Origin: Hymenobacter sp.
Lineage (GTDB): Bacteria; Bacteroidota; Bacteroidia; Cytophagales; Hymenobacteraceae
DNA length: 49,690 nt
Direction of reading: 5' to 3'
Assembly (NCBI GenBank): GCA_025354605.1
Contig: JANXMN010000469.1
Location: forward strand, 1 to 49,690
Position 1 is the stretch's first letter; every line of letters begins with the position of its first letter. The notes beneath the pieces are model-generated. The model worked only from the letters and a program-made list of their open reading frames with translations. It ran no database searches and was not told the origin of the DNA. Positions 18,861 to 26,646 of the stretch are shown piece by piece. The position numbers were made by a program, and so were the translations under genes.

Positions 18861-19769
18861 ATGACCAACCTCGCGCTGCTGCTCTTGTGCCTGGGCCTGG
18901 GTGCCGCCCTGCGCCACGGGCAGCTGCTGCCGGCCAACGCGGCGGGCGTGCTCAACCAGCTGCTGGTGCTGGTGCTGCTGCCGGCCCTCACGTTTCTGCA
19001 CCTGGCCGAGGCGCGGCCCGAAGCCCGCATGCTGCTGCCCATGCTCATGCCCTGGCTGATTTTCGGGGCGGGCTGGGTGTTTTTCGCGGCGCTGGGACGG
19101 CGGCTGGGGCTGGCGCGCGGCACCATCGGCGCGCTCATTCTCACGGGCGGCATCAGCAGCGTGTCGTTTGTCGGGTTTCCGATTTTTGAAATGCTGTACG
19201 GGGCCGAAGGGCTGGCCCTGGGGCTGGTGATGAGCCTGGCCGGCTCCATCCTGGTGAGCGTGACGCTGGGCGTGGTGGTGGGCTCGTGGTACGGCGCGGC
19301 GCGGCCCACCTGGCGCGGCATGCTGGGCAACGTGCTGCGGTTTCCGCCCTTTCTGGCCTTTGTGGCGGCGCTGGCGGCGCACGCGGTGGGCGGCTACCGG
19401 CATCCGGCGCTGCTGCGCGGCGTGCTGGAGCGCCTGAGCGCGCCGTACCCGGTGATTGCGCTGCTCTCGGTTGGCCTGCAGCTGCAGTGGCGAGTGCCGG
19501 CCGGCCGCGCCCGACTGCTGGCCCTGGGCCTGAGCTACAAGCTGCTGCTGGCCCCATTGCTGATAGCGGCAGTGTACGTGGGCCTGCTGCATCAGCACGG
19601 GCCGGCCACCACGGTTTGCATCCTGGGCGCGGCCATCGGGCCGATGAACACGGCCGCCGTCATCGCCGACCGCTACGGCCTCGACCCACCCCTGGCCGCC
19701 CAGATGGTGGGGCTGGGCATTCCGCTCTCGCTGCCGCTGCTAGCCCTGCTGGCTTGGGCGCTGCGGTGA
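18861..19769 (+). CDS. AEC-family (auxin efflux carrier type) membrane transporter
   Basis: 302 residues forming about ten helices in two halves of five. The half-repeat signature N-x-x-x-P of the family is represented by AANAAGVLNQLLVLVLLPALTF near the start, and AAIGPMNTAAVIADRYGLDP near the end fits the P-x-x-N/T crossover of the second half. Bacterial members carry malate, malonate or other organic acids; the plant name does not imply auxin here. It is followed on the same strand by a DctA-like dicarboxylate carrier, but a 223-bp gap holding a palindrome separates them. Confidence 0.85.
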   Translation: MTNLALLLLCLGLGAALRHGQLLPANAAGVLNQLLVLVLLPALTFLHLAEARPEARMLLPMLMPWLIFGAGWVFFAALGRRLGLARGTIGALILTGGISSVSFVGFPIFEMLYGAEGLALGLVMSLAGSILVSVTLGVVVGSWYGAARPTWRGMLGNVLRFPPFLAFVAALAAHAVGGYRHPALLRGVLERLSAPYPVIALLSVGLQLQWRVPAGRARLLALGLSYKLLLAPLLIAAVYVGLLHQHGPATTVCILGAAIGPMNTAAVIADRYGLDPPLAAQMVGLGIPLSLPLLALLAWALR

Positions 19770-19786
19770 ATGCGTGAAGAAATGAA

Positions 19787-19931
19787 TAAAAAGAACGTCA
19801 TGCCGAGCGCAGCGCAGCGAAGCCGATGTATCTCGCTTGCCGCCGCTAATCCTTTTGTTTGCGATTGAATCACTACCCCACGCGAGATGCCTCGGCTCCG
19901 CTATGCTGCGCTCGGCATGACGTTCTTTTTA
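19787..19931. repeat. Dispersed palindrome, GTCATGCCGAGC class (copy 2)
   Basis: Left arm 19787-19836 (taaaaagaacgtcatgccga...) pairs with right arm 19882-19931 (gcgagatgcctcggctccgc... ending gacgttcttttta), with small internal differences. The A-run and T-run ends would make an RNA of it look like an intrinsic terminator on either strand. Confidence 0.88.
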
Positions 19932-19992
19932 TTTCCCTTTTCCCTCCCTCCTACCGCCACCTCCTCCTACCTCAACAACCGCTCCTCTCGCC

Positions 19993-21306
19993 ATGAAAGT
20001 CAAAAAAATTGCCCAAAACCTGACCTTATGGGTGCTGCTGGCCATCGTGGCCGGGGCGCTGCTGGGCCATTTCCAGCCAGCCACGGCCGTGCGGATGGAG
20101 CCGCTGGGCAAGCGCTTCATCGACGTGGTGAAGCTGTTTATCAACCCCATCATCTTCCTTACCATCACGCTCGGCATCAGCACGATGGGCGATTTGAAGA
20201 AGGTAGGGCGCATTGGCGGCAAGGCCCTGCTCTACTTTGAGATTGTGACGACGCTGGCCCTGCTCATCGGGGTGGGGGTGGCGGCGCTGGTGCGGCCGGG
20301 AGCGGGCGTGAGCACCGGCCGGCTCGACATGGGCAAGGTGGGCGAGTTCACCAAGCGGGCCGGCGAGTTTTCGTGGGGTCACTTTCTGGCCGACAACCTC
20401 ACCCTGCAGGTGCTCATTGTGGCCATCATCCTGGGCATTGGGCTGAGCAAGTACGCCGGCCGCCGGCCCATCATCCACTTCCTCAAGGAGTGCTCGCGCT
20501 ACGTGTTCCGGGGCCTGCACCTGGTAATGCTGCTGGCCCCCATCGGCGCGTTCGGGGGCATGGCCTTCACCATCGGCAAGTACGGCATTGCCACGCTGCT
20601 GCCCCTAGGCAAGCTGATGGTGACGGTGTACCTGACCATGGCCGTATTCATTTTTCTGGTGCTGGGAGCCATTCTGCGCTATTGCAGTATCGGCATGTGG
20701 GCGTTTCTGAAATACATCAAGGCCGAGCTGCTGATTGTGCTGGGCACCTCATCGTCGGAAGCCGGCCTGCCGGGCCTCATGGAAAAGCTCGAACGCATGG
20801 GCTGCGCCCAGCCGGTAGTGGGGCTGGTGGTGCCCACGGGCTACTCCTTCAACCTCGACGGCACCACCATCTACCTCTCGCTTTCGACGCTGTTTCTGGC
20901 CCAGGTGTTCCACGTCGACCTCACGTTTGGCCAGATTCTCACGATGATGGGCATCCTGATGGTGACCAGCAAGGGCGCGGCCGGCGTGGCGGGCAGCGGC
21001 TTCGTGGTGCTCGCCAGCACGCTCACGGCCATGAAGGTGATTCCGGTGGAGGGCTTGGCCCTGCTGCTGGGCGTCGACCGGTTTATGTCGGAAGCCCGCT
21101 CCATCACCAACTTCATCGGCAACGGGGTAGCCACCATCTTCTTGGCCGATAACGAAGGCGCCCTCGACCACGAAATGGCCGCCGATGCGCTGGGAAGGCG
21201 CCTGAAGCCGCTGCGCTTCCGCAAGGGCTACACCAGCGGCGAGTACCTGGGCGAAGCGGCCGAACAAGCCAGCGAGGTGGCCCGCCTGCTGAAAAACAAA
21301 AAGTAA
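19993..21306 (+). CDS. dctA: DctA-like cation:dicarboxylate symporter (SDF family)
   Basis: 437 residues, matching C4-dicarboxylate carriers (about 430). Conserved blocks: FINPIIFLTITLGISTMGDLKK, LGTSSSEAGLPGLMEKLERMG (hairpin 1 serine-rich motif), GYSFNLDGTTIYLS, TSKGAAGVAGSGF (hairpin 2) and DRFMSEARSITNFIGN. These fit uptake of succinate, fumarate or malate with protons or sodium across the inner membrane. Glutamate carriers share the fold; the SSSEAGLP form favours DctA. ATG 19993 gives a normal N-terminus. Confidence 0.88.
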   Translation: MKVKKIAQNLTLWVLLAIVAGALLGHFQPATAVRMEPLGKRFIDVVKLFINPIIFLTITLGISTMGDLKKVGRIGGKALLYFEIVTTLALLIGVGVAALVRPGAGVSTGRLDMGKVGEFTKRAGEFSWGHFLADNLTLQVLIVAIILGIGLSKYAGRRPIIHFLKECSRYVFRGLHLVMLLAPIGAFGGMAFTIGKYGIATLLPLGKLMVTVYLTMAVFIFLVLGAILRYCSIGMWAFLKYIKAELLIVLGTSSSEAGLPGLMEKLERMGCAQPVVGLVVPTGYSFNLDGTTIYLSLSTLFLAQVFHVDLTFGQILTMMGILMVTSKGAAGVAGSGFVVLASTLTAMKVIPVEGLALLLGVDRFMSEARSITNFIGNGVATIFLADNEGALDHEMAADALGRRLKPLRFRKGYTSGEYLGEAAEQASEVARLLKNKK

Positions 21307-21336
21307 TAGTTTGTCTTGAGCAGCAAGCGCCGTAGC

Positions 21337-21482
21337 CCGCAGCCTTTGCTGCGGCCCACCGCGCCGATACCCTGAGCTACTTCCGACGCGGGCCGCAGCC
21401 TTTGCTGCGGCCCACCGCGCCGATACCCGGAAATGAAATACCGCTCGGCACTGGCCGCAGCAAAGGCGGCGGCCCACCGCGC
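21337..21482 (+). repeat. Two identical 36-bp direct repeats plus a diverged third copy
   Basis: 21337-21372 and 21393-21428 are identical (ccgcagcctttgctgcggcc...gataccc); each contains the hairpin ccgcagc/gctgcgg. A third copy at 21455-21482 shares ccgcagc and gcggcccaccgcgc, but its 7-base centre is aaaggcg instead of ctttgct. The tract fills the dctA-to-molybdate-carrier gap and reaches almost to the next start codon. Confidence 0.88.
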
Positions 21483-21502
21483 GCATGCGACCTTTGCGCC
21501 CT

Positions 21503-22675
21503 ATGCAACTGCCAACACTCCCCGCCCCCGGCCGGCCGCCCCTGCGCTTCGACCGCAACGAGCTGGCCGGCGCGTTTGGCGACCTCGGCACCGACCTGCC
21601 GCTGCTCATTGGCGTCATCGCCGCCTCGGGTATCGACAGCGCCTCGGTGCTCATTTTGTTCGGGCTGATGCAGGTGTTTTCGGGGCTGTGGTACCGGCTG
21701 CCCATGCCGGTGCAGCCGCTCAAGGCCTTCGCGGCGCTGGTGATTGCCCAGAAGCTGCCGGGGCGCGTCATCTTCGGCGGGGGGCTGGCCATTGGGGTCA
21801 GCATGTTTTTCCTGTCCGTCACCGGGCTGATTGATGCGCTGGCGCGGCTGGTGCCCAAGCCGGTGGTGCGCGGCATTCAGTTCGGGCTGGCTTTGCAGCT
21901 GGCCACGCTGGCCCTCACCAAGTACGTGGGGGCCGACGGCGCGGCCGGCTACGCCCTGGCAGCGGCGGCCTTCACCGTGACGGTGGTGCTGTTTGGCAAC
22001 CGCCGCTGGCCGGCCGCGCTGCTGGTCATTGCCCTGGGCATGGCTTACGGGCTGCTTTTCAAGCTCGACCTGGCCACCGCCCAAAAGGCCGTGGGCCTGC
22101 GCCTGCCCACCTGGCACCTGCCCCAAACGGCCGACATCCTCACCGGCGCGCTGCTGCTGGCGCTGCCCCAGATTCCGCTGTCGCTGGGCAACTCCATTCT
22201 GGCTACCCGGCAGGTAGCGCAGGACTTATTCCCCGAGCGCGCCCCGCTCACGGTGCGCCGCATCAGCTTCACCTACGCCCTGATGAACCTGGTGAACCCC
22301 TTCTTCGGCGGGTTCCCGGTGTGCCACGGCTCGGGCGGCATGGTGGGGCACTACGCTTTCGGGGCGCGCACGGGGGGCTCGGCAGTGCTCTACGGCCTGC
22401 TTTTTCTGGTAATGGGCCTGTTCTTCAGCCCCGGCTTTGCCGACGTGGTGCAGATTTTTCCGCTGCCGGTGCTGGGCGTGCTGCTGCTGTTCGAGGCGCT
22501 GTCGCTGGCCACGCTGCTGCGCGACGTGAGTGGCAGCCGTAGCGATTTATTGGTGGCGCTGCTGGTGGGCCTGCTCTGCGCGGGGCTACCGTATGGGTAT
22601 TTGGTGGGCCTAGTGATGGGCACGGCCATTTACTACGCCATGCAGCGCGGCTGGGTGGGGCTGGGAAAGCACTAG
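21503..22675 (+). CDS. MOT1-type molybdate (sulfate-permease-like) transporter
   Basis: 390 residues, about ten to twelve membrane helices. The signatures ELAGAFGDLGTDLPLLIG, MPVQPLKAFAA, QIPLSLGNSILATRQ and GFPVCHGSGGMVGHYAFGARTGGS are those of the MOT1 group, whose plant and algal members take up molybdate at nanomolar level. Bacterial members are less well studied, so specificity is inferred. The same window carries most Moco genes and a Moco enzyme gene, which supports molybdate. ATG 21503 follows a cctttgc motif; ATG 21485 (six codons earlier) is an alternative. Confidence 0.85.
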   Translation: MQLPTLPAPGRPPLRFDRNELAGAFGDLGTDLPLLIGVIAASGIDSASVLILFGLMQVFSGLWYRLPMPVQPLKAFAALVIAQKLPGRVIFGGGLAIGVSMFFLSVTGLIDALARLVPKPVVRGIQFGLALQLATLALTKYVGADGAAGYALAAAAFTVTVVLFGNRRWPAALLVIALGMAYGLLFKLDLATAQKAVGLRLPTWHLPQTADILTGALLLALPQIPLSLGNSILATRQVAQDLFPERAPLTVRRISFTYALMNLVNPFFGGFPVCHGSGGMVGHYAFGARTGGSAVLYGLLFLVMGLFFSPGFADVVQIFPLPVLGVLLLFEALSLATLLRDVSGSRSDLLVALLVGLLCAGLPYGYLVGLVMGTAIYYAMQRGWVGLGKH

Positions 22676-22689
22676 CGCATATCTAGTAT

Positions 22690-22720
22690 GCCGGCCACGG
22701 GTAACCGGTTGCGGGCCGGC
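22690..22720. terminator. Possible hairpin between convergent genes
   Basis: Perfect 7-bp stem gccggcc (22690-22696) / ggccggc (22714-22720) in the 62-bp gap between the molybdate carrier and the leucine-rich-repeat gene. No T-run follows, so terminator function is uncertain. Confidence 0.35.
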
Positions 22721-22737
22721 GTACGGGCAGGTGCAGG

Positions 22738-24003
22738 CTAGGGCAGCAGCTTTTTTACCTGCGGAAACCTTCGTTTATTCACCCGGGCGGTGTCGATGGC
22801 ATTGTATTGCAGGTCTAACTCCTCCAATCCCTTCAGCTGGTAGAGCTCGTCGGTCAGCAGCGCAATGGTGCCATTGTCGCGCAGGCTAAGCGAGCGGAGC
22901 TGCTTCAGGACCTTAAGTGCCGAAATATCCCGCAACTGATTGCGGCGCGGGTTGTTCCAGAAGCCATCCAGATTCAGCACCCGCAGCTCCGTCAGTTGCT
23001 GAATCTGACGGGGAATGGTGCGCAGGTTGGCGTTGCTGAGTGACAGCTCTTGCAAGCCAGTGAGCTCATTCACTACCATTGGATAATGGGTGAGGTGATT
23101 GGTGCCCAGGTTTAGCACCTTCAGCTGTTTCAGCCCTAAAATGCTGGCCGGAATGCTGTCCAGCTGATTATATTCCAGGCTCAGTTCACGCAGGCTATCC
23201 AGTGCCAACAGCTGCACCGGAAAAGTGGTCAGGTGATTAGACCCCAAATTCAGCTTTTTCAGTCGCTTCAACTTTTCAAAGCCCGGCGGCAACGCGGCCA
23301 GGTCACTCAAATGCAGGTTCAGTTCTTCCAGATTCCGCAGCTCGCCTAGGCGGCGGTACAGGGTGTCGGGGCCGCTACCACGTCCATTGCGGTGCTCGTA
23401 ATCGATGGCATAAGTTACTAAATCCAACGACCTAACCCGGGCAGGTTCCTTTAACGCCTGCCGCAGGTCGTTGTACTTGCCGTGGTGGTCGATATAGTGC
23501 CGCTGAAAATACGTTGGGTCGTTGCGGAAGAACACCGTATTGGCCAACAGTATCTTACTTTGACCCTTTCGGTCGATATAGCGCAGGTTCAGCCGTAGCC
23601 GCTGGCCCCGGGCCGTCGAAGCCAGACGGGTAATGGTGCCGCTAATCGCCTGCGACACTTCAAAATACCAGGTAGCCTGCGCGTACGTGGAAACAAAGAT
23701 TCCCGGCTGCGGAATGGCTACCTCCCGGCCAATCGGTAAGGCATCGAGCCGACGAACCCGAATGTATACGTTCTCGGCAAACCAGTTATCGCTGTGATGC
23801 GGCCGGTCGGAATACCGCTCATAGGCCAGGAGCAGATACCGCCCCGTATCTATTTCGGTACCGCCCACCAGGTAGGCATGGGCGAGGGCCGTGGCCGATA
23901 TTCGGTGGTAGCGAGCGCCGCTCAGCCGCCGCAGCTGCTGGCACGCGGGTAAAAGAAGGCCCAGACCCAGCGCGTAGAAAACCAACCAAAAACAGACTCG
24001 CAT
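22738..24003 (-). CDS. Leucine-rich-repeat lipoprotein
   Basis: 421 residues. The N-terminus MRVCFWLVFYALGLGLLLPAC has a hydrophobic core ending in a Cys, so a lipoprotein is likely (the LPAC box is not ideal). Residues 35-215 form an unrecognised domain rich in Arg and Tyr. From about 218 to 415 come about eight leucine-rich repeats of the pattern LrxLxLxxNxLxxiPxxi, for example LKKLNLGSNHLTTFPVQLLAL. Such repeats bind proteins; the partner is unknown. The gene starts 29 bp after the SDR gene on the same strand and could be read through from it. Its base composition looks less GC-rich than the neighbours, a hint of separate origin. Confidence 0.85.
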   Translation of the reverse strand: MRVCFWLVFYALGLGLLLPACQQLRRLSGARYHRISATALAHAYLVGGTEIDTGRYLLLAYERYSDRPHHSDNWFAENVYIRVRRLDALPIGREVAIPQPGIFVSTYAQATWYFEVSQAISGTITRLASTARGQRLRLNLRYIDRKGQSKILLANTVFFRNDPTYFQRHYIDHHGKYNDLRQALKEPARVRSLDLVTYAIDYEHRNGRGSGPDTLYRRLGELRNLEELNLHLSDLAALPPGFEKLKRLKKLNLGSNHLTTFPVQLLALDSLRELSLEYNQLDSIPASILGLKQLKVLNLGTNHLTHYPMVVNELTGLQELSLSNANLRTIPRQIQQLTELRVLNLDGFWNNPRRNQLRDISALKVLKQLRSLSLRDNGTIALLTDELYQLKGLEELDLQYNAIDTARVNKRRFPQVKKLLP

Positions 24004-24032
24004 GGGCTAGTGCCGACTAAAATTCCGTCAAG

Positions 24033-24824
24033 CTACAGCAGCGACCGAATCCAGCCGCCATCGACTGGCACGGAGGTACCGGTGATGTAGCTGGCCCGCT
24101 CCGAGCACAGAAACGCCGCCAGCGCCGCGAACTCGCGCGGCTCGCCCAGCCGGCGCATCGGAATCTCCTGCTCCCAGCGCGCCGTAGCCTCCGCGGCCGA
24201 AATGCCCTCGCGGCTGGCCGTGGCCTTGGCCAGGCCCACCACCCGCTCGGTGCGGGTGTAGCCGGGCAGAATATTGTTCACGGTGATGCCCTGCGCGGCT
24301 ACCTCCGTGGCCAGGGTGCGGGCCATGCCCGTCACGGCGGCGCGTAGGCTGTTCGAAAGCATCAGGTTGGCCACCGGCTGCTTCACTGAGATGGACGTAA
24401 TGTTGAGAATACGGCCCCAGCCGCGCGCCTGCATGCCGGGCAGCACGGCGCGGGTCAGCTCCACCACGCTCGTGAGCAGCAGTTGGGTGGCGGCCGCCCA
24501 TTGGCCGGCGTCGAGCGTGGCGAAGGTGCCGGCGGGTGGGCCACCGGCGTTGGTCACCAGAATATCGATGCGGCCGAAGCGGGCCAGCCCGGCGGCTACC
24601 AGCCGGGTTACGGCGGGCGGGTCGGCCACGTCGGTGGCCAGGCCCAGCACGGGTGTGCCGTAGGCGGCGGCAATAGCGGCGCAGGTTTCCTGCAGAGCCG
24701 CGTCGTGGCGGGCGCAGAGAATGAGCGACGCGCCTTCGGCGGCCAGCTCTTCGGCCACGGCGCGGCCCAGGCCCTGGCTGGCGGCGGCCACCAGGGCTAC
24801 TTTTCCTTTCAGTCCGAGGTCCAT
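24033..24824 (-). CDS. SDR-family protein lacking the usual catalytic YxxxK
   Basis: 263 residues with a Rossmann opening GKVALVAAASQGLGRAVAEEL (an alanine-rich variant of TGxxxGxG) and the NAG motif in ILVTNAGGPPAG. The catalytic region reads NITSISVKQPVANLMLSNSL, then RAAVTG: the Ser is present, but the expected Y-x-x-x-K is absent (Leu/Ser and Arg at those places). PVDGGW near the end is normal. The protein may bind NAD(P) without ordinary dehydrogenase chemistry, or use another residue. It follows the cupin gene by 7 bp, which points to an operon. Confidence 0.88.
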   Translation of the reverse strand: MDLGLKGKVALVAAASQGLGRAVAEELAAEGASLILCARHDAALQETCAAIAAAYGTPVLGLATDVADPPAVTRLVAAGLARFGRIDILVTNAGGPPAGTFATLDAGQWAAATQLLLTSVVELTRAVLPGMQARGWGRILNITSISVKQPVANLMLSNSLRAAVTGMARTLATEVAAQGITVNNILPGYTRTERVVGLAKATASREGISAAEATARWEQEIPMRRLGEPREFAALAAFLCSERASYITGTSVPVDGGWIRSLL

Positions 24825-24831
24825 GGCCGGG

Positions 24832-25209
24832 CTATTTCAGGCGCAGGTAGTCGTCCGACTTGTCGAGCCAGTCCTGGCGGGGCGGGCTGAAAATGTCTAC
24901 GTCGAGCGTGTCTTCGATGGCCTCGGCCTTGTGCCAAACATTGGACGGGATGTGCAGCACCTCGCCCACGCCCACCACGATGGGCTCGGCATCCTCCGAG
25001 CCAATCCAGAAGCGCAGCGCGCCTTCCAGGATGTAGGTAATCTGCTCGTTGTGGTGCTGGTGCAGGGGCACGATTGCCCCTTTTTTCAGGTAAACATGGG
25101 CCAGCATCATCTTCTCGCCGGTAATGAGGCGGCGCGAAAGCTGGTCGCTTACCTGTTCCTGGGGCATGTCGGCCCAGGTGTATTTGGTGGCGGTTGTGGG
25201 GTTGTCCAT
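24832..25209 (-). CDS. Small cupin-domain protein
   Basis: 125 residues from ATG 25209 (the frame extends upstream into the repeat). The metal-binding cupin motif 1 is PLHQHHNEQITYILEGALRFWIG (His, His and Glu ligands) and motif 2 is PSNVWHKAEAIEDTLDVDIF with the final His. It is a one-domain beta-barrel that binds a metal and a small acid or sugar derivative; the substrate is unknown. It is the first gene of a probable pair with the SDR gene 7 bp downstream. Confidence 0.88.
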   Translation of the reverse strand: MDNPTTATKYTWADMPQEQVSDQLSRRLITGEKMMLAHVYLKKGAIVPLHQHHNEQITYILEGALRFWIGSEDAEPIVVGVGEVLHIPSNVWHKAEAIEDTLDVDIFSPPRQDWLDKSDDYLRLK

Positions 25210-25240
25210 CAGGCGGGTTTTAGGTTGTGGAACGACAATT

Positions 25241-25347
25241 AGAACGTCATGCTGAACGCAGTGAAGCATCTCTACCTCAATACTAACCCAAATGTTAGGA
25301 TTACTTGCGCGGTAGAGATGCTTCGACTTCGCTCAGCATGACGTCCT
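25241..25347. repeat. Dispersed palindrome, GTCATGCTGAGC class (copy 3)
   Basis: Left arm 25241-25276 (agaacgtcatgctgaacgca...) pairs with right arm 25311-25347 (ggtagagatgcttcgacttc...) with a few mismatches. The loop contains a second short stem, taaccc-aaatgtta. It lies between the cupin gene and the end of the MFS gene. Confidence 0.87.
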
Positions 25348-25400
25348 TTTACCCTGTCCCTTCCCCCCTTATTCCCTGGCACCTCTCCCCTATCCCCTAA

Positions 25401-26562
25401 TCACACCCGCACCCGGCTGCCCACGGCGCTCACGGCCAGCCCCATTACGGCAATCAGCCCGAACGACACGCGCAGGCTGCTGGCCCCGGCTACGAAGCCA
25501 ATGAACGGCGGCCCCAGCAGGAAGCCGGCAAACCCGATGGTGGAAACCGCCGCCAACGCCATGCCCGCCGACATGTGCGTGGACCGGCCCGCCGCCGAGT
25601 ACACCAGCGGCACCACCGCCGAGGTGCCGAAACCCACCAGTAGAAAGCCCAGCAGCGCCGTAGGCAGCGTGGGCAGCGCCACCGCCACCGCTAGCCCCAT
25701 GGCCGTTGCCAGCCCGCTGAGCTGGATAACGCGCCGCGCCCCCAGCCGATGCGCCAGCCAGTCGGCCCCGAAGCGGCCCAGCGCCATCGTGCTCATAAAG
25801 GCCGTGTAGCCCGCGCCCACCCAGTTTTTATCGGCCAGCACCACCTTCTTGAAATACACCCCGCTCCAGTCGAACATGGCCCCCTCGCAGATGAGCGCGC
25901 AGAAGGCCAGCGCGCCCAGCCCCAGCAGCTCGCGGTCGGGCTTCACAAAAAGAGGCTGATTGGGGTCCACGCCCGCGTCTGCGCGCACCGTGGCGCCCGC
26001 GCTCACTGCCAGCCCGGCCAGGATAAACGCCGCGATGAACAGAAAATGCAGGCCCGGCGGCACCGCGTGCCCAATCATGAGCGAGCCGATGGCCGCCGCC
26101 ACGAAGCCCGCCAAGCTCCAGAGGCCATGAAACGAGGCCATAATGGGCTTGGGCTTGTAGAGCCGCTCCACCCCCACGGCCTGGGTGTTCACGGCAATAT
26201 TGGTGAGGTTGCCCCCCCATACCAAACAACGCCAGGCAGGGCAGCAGCTGCCACAGGCTGCCGGCCCAGCCCAGCCCCAGCAGGGCCGTGACGTAGAACC
26301 CCACGCTCCACAGCACCACCCGGCGGCTGCCCAAGCGGGCCACCAGCCAGCCCGCCAGCGGCAGCGACACCAGCTGCCCCACCGGAACCACCAGCAGCAC
26401 GGCGCCCAGCCCGACCTCCGAAATGCCCATGCGCTGCTGCACGCTCGGAATGCGCGAAGCCCAGCTGGCAAAGCACAGCCCCAGCAAGAAAAACAGCGCC
26501 CCCACCGCCAAGCGGTGCGTACGGCGCGCTGCCGGCCGGGCCGGATTAGCAGATGAACTCAT
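25401..26562 (-). pseudogene. MFS transporter gene with a frameshift at a G7 run
   Basis: Two overlapping frames together encode one normal 12-helix MFS protein of about 386 residues. The N-terminal part runs from ATG 26562 (MSSSANPARP...) to LPCLALFGMGG. The C-terminal part continues with NLTNIAVNTQAVGVERLYKP and ends at 25401. They join at a run of seven C on the plus strand (26212-26218, seven G in the coding strand); six would keep the frame. The protein resembles the sugar/drug MFS group with ASFHGLWSLAGF. It may be a decayed gene, a slippage-controlled gene or a sequencing error. Confidence 0.85.
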
Positions 26563-26646
26563 GCGCAAGCGGAGCCGCGTCGGGCGCGGTCATAGTCAGC
26601 CGCAAGTACGGGCCAAACCCGCTCCCATCATCGACCAGGCAGTCGG

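Noticed and set aside
21337-21482. Possible CRISPR-like direct repeats
   Set aside because: Only two identical copies and one diverged copy, with 20- and 26-bp spacers of ordinary sequence, and no cas genes. The repeats look like hairpin elements.
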